A stretch of 64,000 nt of DNA from PALSA-505 sp035308365. Lineage in GTDB: Bacteria; Actinomycetota; Actinomycetes; Streptosporangiales; Streptosporangiaceae. Below the pieces are notes generated by a model. It saw nothing but the letters and a program-made list of their open reading frames with translations. It made no database searches and was not told the origin of the DNA. This document shows positions 43,434 to 52,821 of the stretch, piece by piece. Location: contig DATGGU010000209.1 in assembly GCA_035308365.1 (NCBI GenBank), positions 1-64,000 of the forward strand, given 5' to 3'. Numbering within the stretch: the first letter of the stretch is position 1; every line of letters begins with the position of its first letter. The position numbers were made by a program, and so were the translations under genes.

Positions 43434-44594
43434 ATGAAGGTCGCCGTCATCAAGGAGAGCGCCCCGGGCGAACGGCGGGTGGCGCTGGCTCCCGACGCCG
43501 TGACCCGGCTGAGCGCCAAGGGTCTCGATGTGCTCGTCGAGTCGGGCGCGGGCGATGGCGCCTGGTTTCCGGACAGCGCCTATGCGCAGGCCGGCGCCAC
43601 CGTCGTGTCCCGCGACGAGCTGCTGGCCGGCGCCGACGCGATCATCATGGTCGGCAAGCCGGACACCGGCCTGGTACCCCGGCTGCGCAGCGGCCAGGCG
43701 GTTATCGGGATGCTGGCGCCGCTGACCGACCCGGAGCTGGCCGCCACGCTGGCCAAGGCCGGGGTGACGGCGATCAGCCTGGACGGCCTGCCGCGCACGC
43801 TGTCCCGCGCCCAGCAGATGGACGCGCTCACCTCGCAGTCAAACGTGGCCGGCTACAAGGCCGTGCTGATCGCGGCGGCGGCGTTCGGCAGGTTCTTCCC
43901 GTTGCTTATCACGGCGGCCGGCACCGCCAAGCCGGCCAAGCTGCTCGTCCTCGGCACCGGCGTGGCCGGGCTGCAGGCCATCGGCACCGCGCGCAGGCTC
44001 GGCGCCGTGGTCAGCGGGTACGACGTGCGGCCCAGCTCCAAGTCCGAGGTCGAGTCGCTCGGCGCCACGTTCCTCGAACTCAAGGCCGTGACCTCGGCCG
44101 CCGGGGAGGGTGGTTACGCGCGCGAGCTCACCGACGAGGAACGGCGCGCCCAGCAGGCCGAGCTGAGCGGCCACATCGCGGCACAGGACGTGGTGATCAC
44201 CACAGCCCAGGTGCCGGGCCGCAGGCCACCACTGCTGGTCACCGAGGACACGGTCAAGTCCATGGCGGCCGGCTCGGTCATCGTGGACATGGCGGCCAGC
44301 GCGCTCGGCGGCAACGTGGCCGGGTCCGTGGACGGTGAGCAGATCGTCACCGAGAACGGGGTGACGATCATCGGCGCGGGCAACCTGCCGTCCACCGTCC
44401 CCACCGCGGCCTCGTCCGCGTACTCGCGCAACATGACCGCGCTGCTGCTGGCGATGGCCAGCGACGGCGCGCTGGCCATCGACCTCTCCGACGAGATCCA
44501 GGCGGGCGTGGTGATCACTCACGAGGGCAGCGTCGTGCACCCCGCGACCGCCGCGCTGCTTACCCCGGGCACCACGGGAGGTGCATCCCAGTGA
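43434..44594 (+). CDS. pntAA: NAD(P) transhydrogenase alpha-1 subunit
   Basis: NAD-binding domain I of the proton-translocating transhydrogenase. 386 residues starting MKVAVIKESAPGERRVALAPD. Motifs: MDALTSQSNVAGYKAV, VLGTGVAGLQAIGTARRLGA, GYDVRPSSKSEVESLGA and GAGNLPSTVPTAASSAYSRN. An upstream ATG (43140) in the same frame would add 98 residues made largely of the 18-bp repeat. The family start is ATG 43434, whose ribosome site is weak (GGGG). Overlaps pntAB as GTGA. Confidence 0.93.
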   Translation: MKVAVIKESAPGERRVALAPDAVTRLSAKGLDVLVESGAGDGAWFPDSAYAQAGATVVSRDELLAGADAIIMVGKPDTGLVPRLRSGQAVIGMLAPLTDPELAATLAKAGVTAISLDGLPRTLSRAQQMDALTSQSNVAGYKAVLIAAAAFGRFFPLLITAAGTAKPAKLLVLGTGVAGLQAIGTARRLGAVVSGYDVRPSSKSEVESLGATFLELKAVTSAAGEGGYARELTDEERRAQQAELSGHIAAQDVVITTAQVPGRRPPLLVTEDTVKSMAAGSVIVDMAASALGGNVAGSVDGEQIVTENGVTIIGAGNLPSTVPTAASSAYSRNMTALLLAMASDGALAIDLSDEIQAGVVITHEGSVVHPATAALLTPGTTGGASQ

Positions 44595-44959
44595 CACCGG
44601 CACTGCTGACCGACATCGCCATCTTCGTGCTCGCCCTCCTGGTCGGGTTCGAGGTGATCAGTAAGGTCCCCGCGACCCTGCACACGCCGCTGATGTCGGC
44701 GGCCAACTCGATCCACGGCATCGTGCTGGTCGGGGCGATGCTGATCGCCGCCGCGTCGGGCAACGCCCTGGGCTATGTGCTGGCCTTCATCGCCGCCGCG
44801 TTCGCCGCGATGAACGTGGTCGGGGGATACGTGGTGACCGGGCGGATGCTGAAGATGTTCCGCCGCCGGGCCGAGCCCACCCCCGAGAGCCGGGCCGTCG
44901 ACGGGGCGACGGCGGCGGTGACCGCGCAGGCGGACGGCGCCGGCGGGAGCCGGCCGTGA
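44591..44959 (+). CDS. pntAB: NAD(P) transhydrogenase alpha-2 subunit
   Basis: 122-residue membrane subunit with three to four hydrophobic helices: IFVLALLVGFEVISKV, SIHGIVLVGAMLIAAA and LGYVLAFIAAAFAAMNVVGGY, a clear family match. A soluble ~35-residue tail is extra. GTG 44591 with GGGAGG upstream. Confidence 0.94.
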   Translation: MTPALLTDIAIFVLALLVGFEVISKVPATLHTPLMSAANSIHGIVLVGAMLIAAASGNALGYVLAFIAAAFAAMNVVGGYVVTGRMLKMFRRRAEPTPESRAVDGATAAVTAQADGAGGSRP

Positions 44960-46359
44960 GCACCGTCACCTGGGTTACTCAGCTTCTTTATGTCGCCGCG
45001 GCCACATGCTTTGTGCTGGGGCTGCACCTGATGAACACCCCGGCCACCGCCCGGCGGGGGAACCAGCTCTCCACGGCCGGGATGGTGCTGGCGGTGGTGG
45101 TCACCTTCGCCCTGATCATCCACTCGGGGGCGATCACGGCCACTGGGTGGGCGGTCATGCTGGCCGGGGCGCTGATCGGCGGCGGGGTGGGGCTGTACGC
45201 CGCCCGCACCGTGGCCATGACGGCGATGCCGCAACTGGTCAGCGTGTTCAACGCGGTCGGCGGCGGGGCGGCGGCGCTGGTGGCGATCAGCGACTACGTG
45301 CGCGCCGGGGCGGCGGTGGGCGAGGTGGCCACGGTCACAACCGTGCTGGACGTGCTGATCGGAGCGGTGACGTTCTCCGGGTCGGTCATCGCGGCCGGCA
45401 AGCTGCAGGGGTTCATCAGTGGGGCTCCTGTCACCTTCCCCGGCTCCCGGCTGGTCAACATCGCACTGGCCGCCGCCGGGATCGGCGCGGCCGGCTACCT
45501 GATCGCCACCCCGTCCACGGCGGTGCTGATCATCGTGATCATCGCCGCCCTCGGCTTCGGGGTAACGATGGTGCTGCCCATCGGCGGGGCGGACATGCCG
45601 GTGGTGATCTCGCTGCTGAACGCGTTCACCGGCACCGCCGTCGCGATGGCTGGCTTCGTCATCGGCAACTGGGCATTGATCATCGCTGGGGCGCTCGTCG
45701 GCGCGTCTGGCAGCATCCTGACCAAGCTGATGGCCGACGCGATGAACCGGTCGCTGAGCAACATCATGATCGGCGGGTTCGGGACTGGCGACACCGCGAC
45801 GGCGGCGGTGGCCGGGCCCGGCGGCGATGTCCGCTCGATCGCTGCCGACGACGCCGCCATCCAGCTTGCCTACGCGTCCAAGGTCATCTTCGTGCCCGGC
45901 TACGGCCTGGCCGCGGCGCAGGCGCAGCACGAGGTGGCCGAGCTGGCCGGGCTGCTCGAAGAGCGTGGCGTGGACGTCAGCTACGCCATCCACCCGGTGG
46001 CCGGCCGGATGCCCGGGCACATGAACGTGCTGCTGGCCGAGGCGAACGTACCCTACCCGCAGCTCAAGGAGATGGATGAGATCAACCCCGAGTTCCCCAG
46101 GGCCGACGTGGCCCTGGTCATCGGCGCCAACGACGTGACCAACCCGGCGGCCCGGCGGCCCGGCACGGCCATCTCCGGCATGCCCATCCTCGACGTGGAC
46201 CAGGCCAAGAGCATCATCGTGATCAAGCGGTCGATGGGCACCGGCTACGCCGGGATCGACAACGAGCTCTACACCGACCCCAAGACCAGCATGTACTTCG
46301 CCGACGCCAAGACCGCCCTGGCCGAACTGACCGCAGCCGTGAAGGTCTACGTGGGCTGA
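44956..46359 (+). CDS. pntB: NAD(P) transhydrogenase beta subunit
   Basis: 467 residues. About eight N-terminal helices form part of the proton channel. The C-terminal NADP domain III has VPGYGLAAAQAQHEVAEL, HPVAGRMPGHMNVLLAEA, LVIGANDVTNPAA and VIKRSMGTGYAGIDNELY. The complex uses the proton gradient to make NADPH. Overlaps pntAB as GTGA; its 3' end overlaps the convergent dehydrogenase by 13 bases. Confidence 0.96.
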   Translation: MSTVTWVTQLLYVAAATCFVLGLHLMNTPATARRGNQLSTAGMVLAVVVTFALIIHSGAITATGWAVMLAGALIGGGVGLYAARTVAMTAMPQLVSVFNAVGGGAAALVAISDYVRAGAAVGEVATVTTVLDVLIGAVTFSGSVIAAGKLQGFISGAPVTFPGSRLVNIALAAAGIGAAGYLIATPSTAVLIIVIIAALGFGVTMVLPIGGADMPVVISLLNAFTGTAVAMAGFVIGNWALIIAGALVGASGSILTKLMADAMNRSLSNIMIGGFGTGDTATAAVAGPGGDVRSIAADDAAIQLAYASKVIFVPGYGLAAAQAQHEVAELAGLLEERGVDVSYAIHPVAGRMPGHMNVLLAEANVPYPQLKEMDEINPEFPRADVALVIGANDVTNPAARRPGTAISGMPILDVDQAKSIIVIKRSMGTGYAGIDNELYTDPKTSMYFADAKTALAELTAAVKVYVG

Positions 46360-47336
46360 TAGTCCGCCGGGTCCTGGATCCCGCGCACCGGGCCACCGCC
46401 GAGGTAGGCAGCGACGTTCCTGGCCGCGTCGGCGGCCGAGGCGGCGTCGATGCCCGGCACGGTGCCGGAGTTGTGCGGCGAGCCCAGCAGGTTGGGCAGG
46501 GTGAAGAACGGCAGCCGGGTGTGGAAGGGCTGGCCGCCGCGCGGTTCCTGCCACCAGGTGTCGATCCCGGCGCAGAAGTCCGGGTGCGTCCGCAGGTGCT
46601 CGTACAGCGCGTCTTCGTCCACGATCGCGCCCCGGGCCACGTTGACCAGGATCGCCGCCGGTTTCATCAGCGACAGCTCGCGCGCCCCGATCAGCCCCCT
46701 GGTCGTCCTGGTCAGCGGCAGCGCCACCACGACGACGTCGGAGCCGGCCAGCATGTCGTCCAGGTCCGCCAGGGTGCCAGCCTGGTCGGCGCCCTCGTCG
46801 GCCTGGCCGCTGCTGTTGATCGCGTAGATCCGCATGCCGATCGCCCGCAGCAGCCTGGCGCTCGCCCGGCCGATGCCGCCGTAGCCGAGGATGCCGGCCG
46901 TCCCGCCGCGCAGCCACAGTGTCTCGAAATGGTCGAAGACACCCGAGGCGAGCTTGGCGTGGTTCTGCGGCAGCCGCTTGGCCAGCGCCAGGGCCATGGC
47001 CAGCACGTGCTCGGCCATCGGGCCGGCATAGGCGCCCACGTTGCCCGCGACCTTCGCCTGCCGTGGCAGTGCGGCGAAGTCGATGTGGTCCGCGCCCGCG
47101 CTCAGCAACTGGATGAGCTCGACCCCGCCCAGCGCCGCCAGGTCCTGCTGGCTGAGTTCCCGGGACGGCACCCAGGTGATGATCGCCTTCGCCGCCTTCA
47201 GCATGGTGGCCCGTGCGTCCGGATCTTCCCCCGCGTCGGCGAGATAATTTATTCCACCGAACGGTGCCAGGATCGGCCTGATTGCCTGGCGCTGATCCTC
47301 GTCGGGACGGAACGTAAGAACGACTGGCGCGGTCAT
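46347..47336 (-). CDS. D-isomer-specific 2-hydroxyacid dehydrogenase
   Basis: 329 residues. NAD site GILGYGGIGRASARLLRAIG, catalytic Arg region ILVNVARGAIVDEDAL, Glu in TWWQEP and the catalytic His in GSPHNSG. The substrate (glycerate, phosphoglycerate, lactate) cannot be told. It lies between the two transhydrogenases, convergent with pntB and in the same direction as sthA. Confidence 0.9.
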   Translation of the reverse strand: MTAPVVLTFRPDEDQRQAIRPILAPFGGINYLADAGEDPDARATMLKAAKAIITWVPSRELSQQDLAALGGVELIQLLSAGADHIDFAALPRQAKVAGNVGAYAGPMAEHVLAMALALAKRLPQNHAKLASGVFDHFETLWLRGGTAGILGYGGIGRASARLLRAIGMRIYAINSSGQADEGADQAGTLADLDDMLAGSDVVVVALPLTRTTRGLIGARELSLMKPAAILVNVARGAIVDEDALYEHLRTHPDFCAGIDTWWQEPRGGQPFHTRLPFFTLPNLLGSPHNSGTVPGIDAASAADAARNVAAYLGGGPVRGIQDPADYQPT

Positions 47337-47370
47337 ACCCGAATTTTCTCATCCGCCCCGGTGACGGCCG

Positions 47371-48816
47371 TTAGTCGCGCGGGGCGGTCAGGTGGGCGAG
47401 GCGCTCCACCTGGCGCATCTTGTTGGTCGCGTCCAGAGCGGCGACCTTGTAGGACTCGGCCAGCGTGGGGTAGTTGAACACGGCGTCCACCAGGTAGTCG
47501 ATGGTGCCGCCGCAGCCCATCACGGCCTGGCCGATGTGCACCAGCTCGGTGGCCCCGGTGCCGAACACGTGCACCCCGAGCAGCGTGCGGTCCTCCGGCG
47601 AGACCAGCAGCTTGAGCACGCCGTAGGAGTCGCCGATGATCTGGCCCCTGGCCAGCTCGCGGTACCGGGAGACGCCCACCTCGAACGGGATGCACTCCTG
47701 GGTGAGCTGGTCCTCGGTGCGGCCGATGAAGCTGATCTCGGGCACGCTGTAGATGCCGATGGGCTGCAGGAGGTGCGCCGTGTGTACCGGCTCACCGCAG
47801 GCGTGGTGCGCGGCCAGCCGTCCCTGTTCCATGGACGTGGCGGCCAGCGCCGGGAAGCCGATCACGTCGCCCACCGCGTAGATGTGCGGTACCTCGGTGC
47901 GGTAGAACTCGTCCACCCTGATCCGGCCGCGCCGGTCGGACTCCAGGCCCGCCGCCTTCAGGTTCAGCTCGCCGGTCCAGCCCTGGCGGCCCGCCGAGTA
48001 CATGACCGTGTCGGCCGGGATCCGCTTGCCGCTGCGCAGGTTCGCGATGGCCCCCTCGGGCAGCGCCTCCACCGAGTCGACCACCTCGCCGAACCGGAAC
48101 GTCACGGCCAGATCCCGCAGGTGATACTTGAGCGCCTCGACGACTTCGAGGTCGCAGAACTCCAGCATCCGGTCGCGCTGCTCGACCACGGTGACCTTGG
48201 TGCCGAGGGCCGCGAACATGGACGCGTACTCGATCCCGATGACCCCGGCGCCGCACACCACCATGGACCGCGGCACCTGTTCGAGCTGCAGGACGCCGTC
48301 GGAGTCGATCACCGTGCGGCCGTCGAACTCCACGCTGTCCGGCCTGGCCGGCCGGGTGCCGGTGGCGATCACGATGTTCTTGGCGGTGATCCGGCGGGAC
48401 CGGTCGTTGTCGTCTGTCACCTCGACCGTGTTGGGATCCACGAAGGCCGCGGTGCCGCTCAGCACCCGGATCCGGTTGCGGCTGAGCTGGCTGCGGACCA
48501 CGTCGATCTCCCGGCCGACCACATGCTGGGTGCGGGCGGTCAGGTCGGCGATGGTTATATCGTCCTTGACCCGGTAGCTCTGCCCGTACATCTCCCGCTG
48601 GCCGGCGCCGGTGAGGTAGAGCACCGCCTCGCGCAGCGTCTTGGACGGGATCGTGCCGGTGTTCAGGCAGACCCCGCCGATCATGCCCGGCCGCTCCACC
48701 ATGATGACCCGGCGTTCCAGCTTGGCCGCGGCGATGGCTGCCTTCTGCCCACCCGGCCCGGAACCGATCACCAAAAGATCGCAGTCATCCACGTCTCCCA
48801 GTGTGCCGACCACCAC
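47371..48816 (-). CDS. sthA: Soluble (Si-specific) NAD(P) transhydrogenase
   Basis: Flavoprotein disulfide-reductase fold, up to 481 residues. FAD site LLVIGSGPGGQKAAIAAAKL. The region GVCLNTGTIPSKTLREAV keeps one Cys and has Thr where reductases have the second Cys, as SthA does. NAD-site VVCGAGVIGIEYASM and C-terminal GCGGTIDYLVDAVFNYPT follow. It normally converts surplus NADPH to NADH. Start uncertain: GTG 48816 or GTG 48792 (which fits the family N-terminus but is too near its GGGAG). Confidence 0.93.
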   Translation of the reverse strand: MVVGTLGDVDDCDLLVIGSGPGGQKAAIAAAKLERRVIMVERPGMIGGVCLNTGTIPSKTLREAVLYLTGAGQREMYGQSYRVKDDITIADLTARTQHVVGREIDVVRSQLSRNRIRVLSGTAAFVDPNTVEVTDDNDRSRRITAKNIVIATGTRPARPDSVEFDGRTVIDSDGVLQLEQVPRSMVVCGAGVIGIEYASMFAALGTKVTVVEQRDRMLEFCDLEVVEALKYHLRDLAVTFRFGEVVDSVEALPEGAIANLRSGKRIPADTVMYSAGRQGWTGELNLKAAGLESDRRGRIRVDEFYRTEVPHIYAVGDVIGFPALAATSMEQGRLAAHHACGEPVHTAHLLQPIGIYSVPEISFIGRTEDQLTQECIPFEVGVSRYRELARGQIIGDSYGVLKLLVSPEDRTLLGVHVFGTGATELVHIGQAVMGCGGTIDYLVDAVFNYPTLAESYKVAALDATNKMRQVERLAHLTAPRD

Positions 48817-48908
48817 CGGTCACCGAAACCCCCTGACCCGCGCCGTGCCTGCCGCCACCGGCGCTGCGCCGTGCCCGGGCACGGCGCAGCGTTCGCGCCG
48901 GTGCCGGG

Positions 48909-50303
48909 TTAGGGTGTCCCGGCGCCCGCCACGCTACGGGCGCGTCGTTCCTCCAGAGCCCGGACCAGCATGAGCGGGAACACCGCGATCAGGACCACGG
49001 CGCCGGTCAGCCAGATGCCAGGGCCCCACAGCGCCGACCCGGCGACGAGCAGGACGGCGTTGACGGCCGCGAAGACCACCGCCACCGGGGCCAGCCAGCC
49101 GGCCATGACCAGGGGCTCACCGGCCTGGGCGCGGCGACGCCGGACGGCCAGGAAGCCCAGCGGCAGGATGATGAAGACCAGCAGGTACCCGGTGTTCGCG
49201 GCGGCGACCACGTTGACGACGTTGGTGCCGAAGATGCCGGCTAGCAACGCGATCACCACCGCGTCGCAGAGCACCGTGTTGAGCGGCACTCCGAACCGGT
49301 TGACCCGCTGGAACATGCGGGGCATGTAGCCGTCCCGGGACATCTGGCAGAGCGTCCGGGACGAGGAGATGATGTACGCCTGCGCGCCGACGATGAGCGC
49401 GCCGGCCAGCATCAGGCCCGTGATCGTCGCGCCGGCACCGCCCATGACCACCCGGGCCGGCACCAGGAAGACCGTGGCCGGGTCGCCGCCCAGTCCGCTG
49501 GCGCCGACGATCCCCGTCATGACGAACGGCACCAGGGAGAACCCGATGAGGCAGGCGGTCCCGGCGACCGCCATTCCGCGCACCGCCGCGCTTTTGGAGA
49601 TGCGGCACTCGGCGAAGATCGTCGAGGCCATCTCGGCGCCGTAGGCCGACCAGGCGGCGACGAACAGCCATTTGACGACCAGCGCGACGTCGGACCCATG
49701 GCGGGCCGGAACGTGGAATGGCCACACCTGGGCACCGTGAAACAGCGACGGCCGGAATACCGGGGCCATCAGCATGACCACGACCGGCACCGCCGTCAGG
49801 ATGATCAGCCCGGCGGTTATCTTCACGTTGAGGCGCAGGCCGCGGGCATTGACAGCATACAGCCCAGCGCCGATGATCAGGCTCAGCACAACCGTGTTGA
49901 CGTGCGGTGCAATAGTGGCCCGAATATATTTGGAAGCCAGGATAAGATTAACGGCGATTCCTGGCGTCCAGGCGAACCAGTATGCCCAGCTCGACAGCGC
50001 GGGAAGCCATTTGTTCCGGTCGCCGAATGCCTCGTGGGCATAGGTGGCGGTCCCGCCGGAACGGCACGGAAAATGAGTCGCAAGCTCGGCGATGAACAGG
50101 CACTGAACGAGCCCGGCGGCGGCAGCGAACGCCCAGATCAATGGCTGGAGGTTGCCCAGCTCATTGGCCATCGGGCCCATGATAACGGTAATCTGCAAGG
50201 CCGCCGCGATGGCCAGCAGAATGGATGACCGCCAGGAGATCGTCCGGCGAAGTTCACTGTCGGTGGTACCAGGCCCGGAAAGCTGGGCGCCGACGTTCGC
50301 CAC
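48909..50303 (-). CDS. APC-superfamily amino-acid permease
   Basis: 464 residues with about 12 hydrophobic helices. Family features: SWRSSILLAIAAALQITVIMGP at the start, FPCRSGGTATYAHEAFGDR (helix 2-3 loop) and SSSRTLCQMSRDGYMPRMF. It probably imports an amino acid or polyamine by proton symport. GTG start after AAGGAGG. Divergent from the acyl-CoA ligase over the palindrome array, which may control both. Confidence 0.9.
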   Translation of the reverse strand: MANVGAQLSGPGTTDSELRRTISWRSSILLAIAAALQITVIMGPMANELGNLQPLIWAFAAAAGLVQCLFIAELATHFPCRSGGTATYAHEAFGDRNKWLPALSSWAYWFAWTPGIAVNLILASKYIRATIAPHVNTVVLSLIIGAGLYAVNARGLRLNVKITAGLIILTAVPVVVMLMAPVFRPSLFHGAQVWPFHVPARHGSDVALVVKWLFVAAWSAYGAEMASTIFAECRISKSAAVRGMAVAGTACLIGFSLVPFVMTGIVGASGLGGDPATVFLVPARVVMGGAGATITGLMLAGALIVGAQAYIISSSRTLCQMSRDGYMPRMFQRVNRFGVPLNTVLCDAVVIALLAGIFGTNVVNVVAAANTGYLLVFIILPLGFLAVRRRRAQAGEPLVMAGWLAPVAVVFAAVNAVLLVAGSALWGPGIWLTGAVVLIAVFPLMLVRALEERRARSVAGAGTP

Positions 50304-50337
50304 GCGACCCTCCTTGTTTAGCTGGATCGCCGGTGAG

Positions 50338-50559
50338 GGTTCTTCAAGACCGGCTAGCGAGGGCAGGCGATTGGGGCCTGCCCCAGGGCCAGTGGAGGTT
50401 CTTCAAGACCGGCCAGCGAGGGCAGGCGATTTCGGCCTGCCCGAGTGCCGGTGCAGGTGGCAGTCACAGCACCGGAGTGGGTTTCTTGAAGAACCGCAAC
50501 TTCAGAGAGGCAGAGTACAGGTGGCACAGCGGCGACCGAAGCGGGTATCTTGAAGAACC
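50338..50559. repeat. Array of four palindromic 12-mers and two hairpins
   Basis: GGTTCTTCAAGA occurs at 50338-50349 and 50397-50408; its reverse complement occurs at 50484-50495 and 50548-50559. The core TTCTT-N-AAGAA is itself palindromic. The left two are part of a ~46-base direct repeat (59-base spacing), each with a GGGCAGGC...GCCTGCCC hairpin (50361-50383, 50420-50442). The right two are also followed by a related sequence (AACTTC...CAGGTGGCACAGCG-like). It fills the 376-base divergent region 50304-50679. Confidence 0.85.
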
Positions 50560-50679
50560 CGAACTTCTGAACAGGCACAGCGCAATGGTAAGTATCCCGG
50601 ATTGATCAGCCTAGCGATTGGCGACTTCTCGCCGCACTACTGGTCAGCAGTGATGTTAAATTATTGGAGATTGGATGGT

Positions 50680-52260
50680 ATGAGCACTATGGCAATGCCG
50701 CAGCTTCGTCATCCGGGAGTACATGGGTTGGCCGACGGTGACAAGGTTGCGGTTGTCATGGCCTCGACCGGGCAGGCGCGGACGTACCGGGAGCTGGATG
50801 CCCGGTCGCGGCGGCTGGCGCGGCTCCTGCGTGATCGCGGGCTGGGGGGCGGCGATCACGCTGCCGTGTTGCTCGATAATGAGCTGCCCTATCTTGAGGT
50901 CTGCTGGGCGGCGCAGCGGTCGGGGATTTACCTGACGCCGATCAATTCCCATCTGGCGGCGGCCGAGGTCGGCTACATACTGGCCGATTGCGGGGCCCGG
51001 GCACTGGTCGCGGGAAAGGCCCTGGAGAACCTGCTGCCCCGGGTCGGGCCCTCGCTTTCCGGCGTGGAAGTACGGCTGGCCGTGGGGACCGGGGGACTGC
51101 CCGGATTCGAGCCTTACGAAGAGGCGATCGCCGGTTACCCGGATGAGCCGCTGGCGGATGAGACCGAGGGGTGTCTGATGTTCTATTCCTCGGGAACCAC
51201 GGGGAAGCCCAAGGGGGTCGTGCGCCCGCTCAGCGGGCTGCCGTTCGGCGGCGATGACGGGGCGCTGACGAATCTGCTGCAACTGTTCTATGGGATGCGG
51301 GATTCGTCGGTTTATCTGTCGCCCGCACCGCTGTATCATGCGGCCCCGTTGCGGTGGATCATGTCGGCACACCGGATCGGCGCGACCATCGTCGTGATGG
51401 AGCGGTTCGACGCCGAAGATACCTTGCGGGCGATCGAGAAGTACCGGGTGACACACGCTCAGTTCGTGCCGACGCATTTCGTACGGATGCTGAAACTGCC
51501 CGATGAGGTGCGCGGCAAATATGACCTTTCCAGCTTGCAGCGGGTGATACATACGGCGGCGCCGTGCCCGGCCGAGGTCAAGCGGGCCATGCTGGACTGG
51601 TGGGGGCCGATCATCTATGAGTACTACGCCGGCAGCGAGAGCAACGGGTGGTGCACGATCGGGCCGGAGGAATGGCTCACCCATCCCGGGTCGGTCGGGC
51701 GGCCGCTGGTTTCGCGGGTCCACATCGTCGACGACGAAGGCCAGGAACTCGGGCCGGGTCAGACCGGCCAGATCTGGTTCGAGGGTGGGCTGAGGTTTTC
51801 CTACCACAATGACCCGCAGCGGACGGCCAAGGCATTCAACGACCGGGGCTGGAGCACGCTCGGCGACATCGGTCATGTCGACAAGGACGGCTATGTGTAC
51901 CTGACCGACCGGGCCGCCAACATGATCATCAGGGGCGGCGTCAACATCTACCCACGCGAGGTCGAGGACGTCCTCATCATGCATCCGGAGGTCGAGGACG
52001 TCGCCGTGATCGGGGTTCCCGACTTCGAGCTGGGCGAGCAGGTCGCCGCGTTCGTCCAGCCGAGGAATCCCGCCGACGCCGGGCCCGGGCTGGCGGGCAG
52101 GCTGATGGACTTCTGCGCGGAGCACGTCGCCCGGTTCAAGTGCCCGGCCACGGTCGAGTTCGTCGGGCAACTCCCCCGGCTGCCGACCGGGAAACTGCTC
52201 AAGCGAGCCCTGCGCACGAGCGAGGAAGGAGCCAGCAGTGACCCGCGTGCTCACCTGTGA
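50680..52260 (+). CDS. Acyl-CoA synthetase / AMP-dependent ligase
   Basis: 526 residues of the ANL superfamily. P-loop FYSSGTTGKPKGVVR; EYYAGSESNGW; STLGDIGHVDKDGYVYLTDR; hinge and C-terminal catalytic Lys in RLPTGKLLKRAL. Closest in style to fatty-acid or steroid-acid CoA ligases of actinobacteria; substrate unknown. ATG 50680 has GGAGA nine bases upstream. It overlaps the next gene by 23 bases. Confidence 0.92.
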   Translation: MSTMAMPQLRHPGVHGLADGDKVAVVMASTGQARTYRELDARSRRLARLLRDRGLGGGDHAAVLLDNELPYLEVCWAAQRSGIYLTPINSHLAAAEVGYILADCGARALVAGKALENLLPRVGPSLSGVEVRLAVGTGGLPGFEPYEEAIAGYPDEPLADETEGCLMFYSSGTTGKPKGVVRPLSGLPFGGDDGALTNLLQLFYGMRDSSVYLSPAPLYHAAPLRWIMSAHRIGATIVVMERFDAEDTLRAIEKYRVTHAQFVPTHFVRMLKLPDEVRGKYDLSSLQRVIHTAAPCPAEVKRAMLDWWGPIIYEYYAGSESNGWCTIGPEEWLTHPGSVGRPLVSRVHIVDDEGQELGPGQTGQIWFEGGLRFSYHNDPQRTAKAFNDRGWSTLGDIGHVDKDGYVYLTDRAANMIIRGGVNIYPREVEDVLIMHPEVEDVAVIGVPDFELGEQVAAFVQPRNPADAGPGLAGRLMDFCAEHVARFKCPATVEFVGQLPRLPTGKLLKRALRTSEEGASSDPRAHL

Positions 52261-52807
52261 CCAGGATTACCGGGCCGAACTGGCCGACGCCCTGGCGGCC
52301 TTCGATGCACGCGTCCGTGACGCGCAGGCCCGCGGCGCCTGGACCGCGCCCTCCCCCTGCGACGGCTGGACGGCGGCGGACGTGCTGACCCACGTGGTCG
52401 GGAGCGTGTCCATGTTCGCCGCCGCCATGGGCAGCGACGCGCAGCCGTCCGCCGACGCCGGCCCGGTCCAGCGCTGGGATCAGGCCCGGTCCATCGCCGA
52501 GCGGATCCTCGGCGGCATCGAGGACCCGGCAGCCCCGGCGGCGATGAAGCTGGGCTCCCGGGAGATGACGGTCGCGTTCGTCGTCGAAGCCCTGCTCCGC
52601 GACGTCGTCATCCACGCCTGGGACCTGGCCCGGGCCGCCGGCGGCGACGAGATCCTGCCGCCGCACCTGGTCACGGCCGCGACCGCCGCACTGGCCAGCG
52701 TCCCCGAGCACATCCGGCGCAAGGGCCTGTACGCCGACGCCCTGGACGTGCCCGACGGCTCCGGCGACCAGGCCCGCCTGCTCGCGCTGGCGGGCCGCCG
52801 TCCCTGA
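52238..52807 (+). CDS. TIGR03086 family (mycothiol-dependent isomerase-like) protein
   Basis: 189 residues. APSPCDGWTAADVLTHVVGSV and VIHAWDLARAAGGD are family marks with candidate metal-binding His. Translationally coupled to the acyl-CoA ligase, so it may act on or detoxify a related acyl compound. A second member of this family lies at 24360-24938. Confidence 0.88.
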   Translation: MTRVLTCDQDYRAELADALAAFDARVRDAQARGAWTAPSPCDGWTAADVLTHVVGSVSMFAAAMGSDAQPSADAGPVQRWDQARSIAERILGGIEDPAAPAAMKLGSREMTVAFVVEALLRDVVIHAWDLARAAGGDEILPPHLVTAATAALASVPEHIRRKGLYADALDVPDGSGDQARLLALAGRRP

Positions 52808-52821
52808 CCGGGCGTTTCTCG

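Noticed and set aside
50338..50559. Possible CRISPR array
   Set aside because: Only four 12-mers in two orientations with unequal spacing and no cas genes; better read as operators and hairpins.
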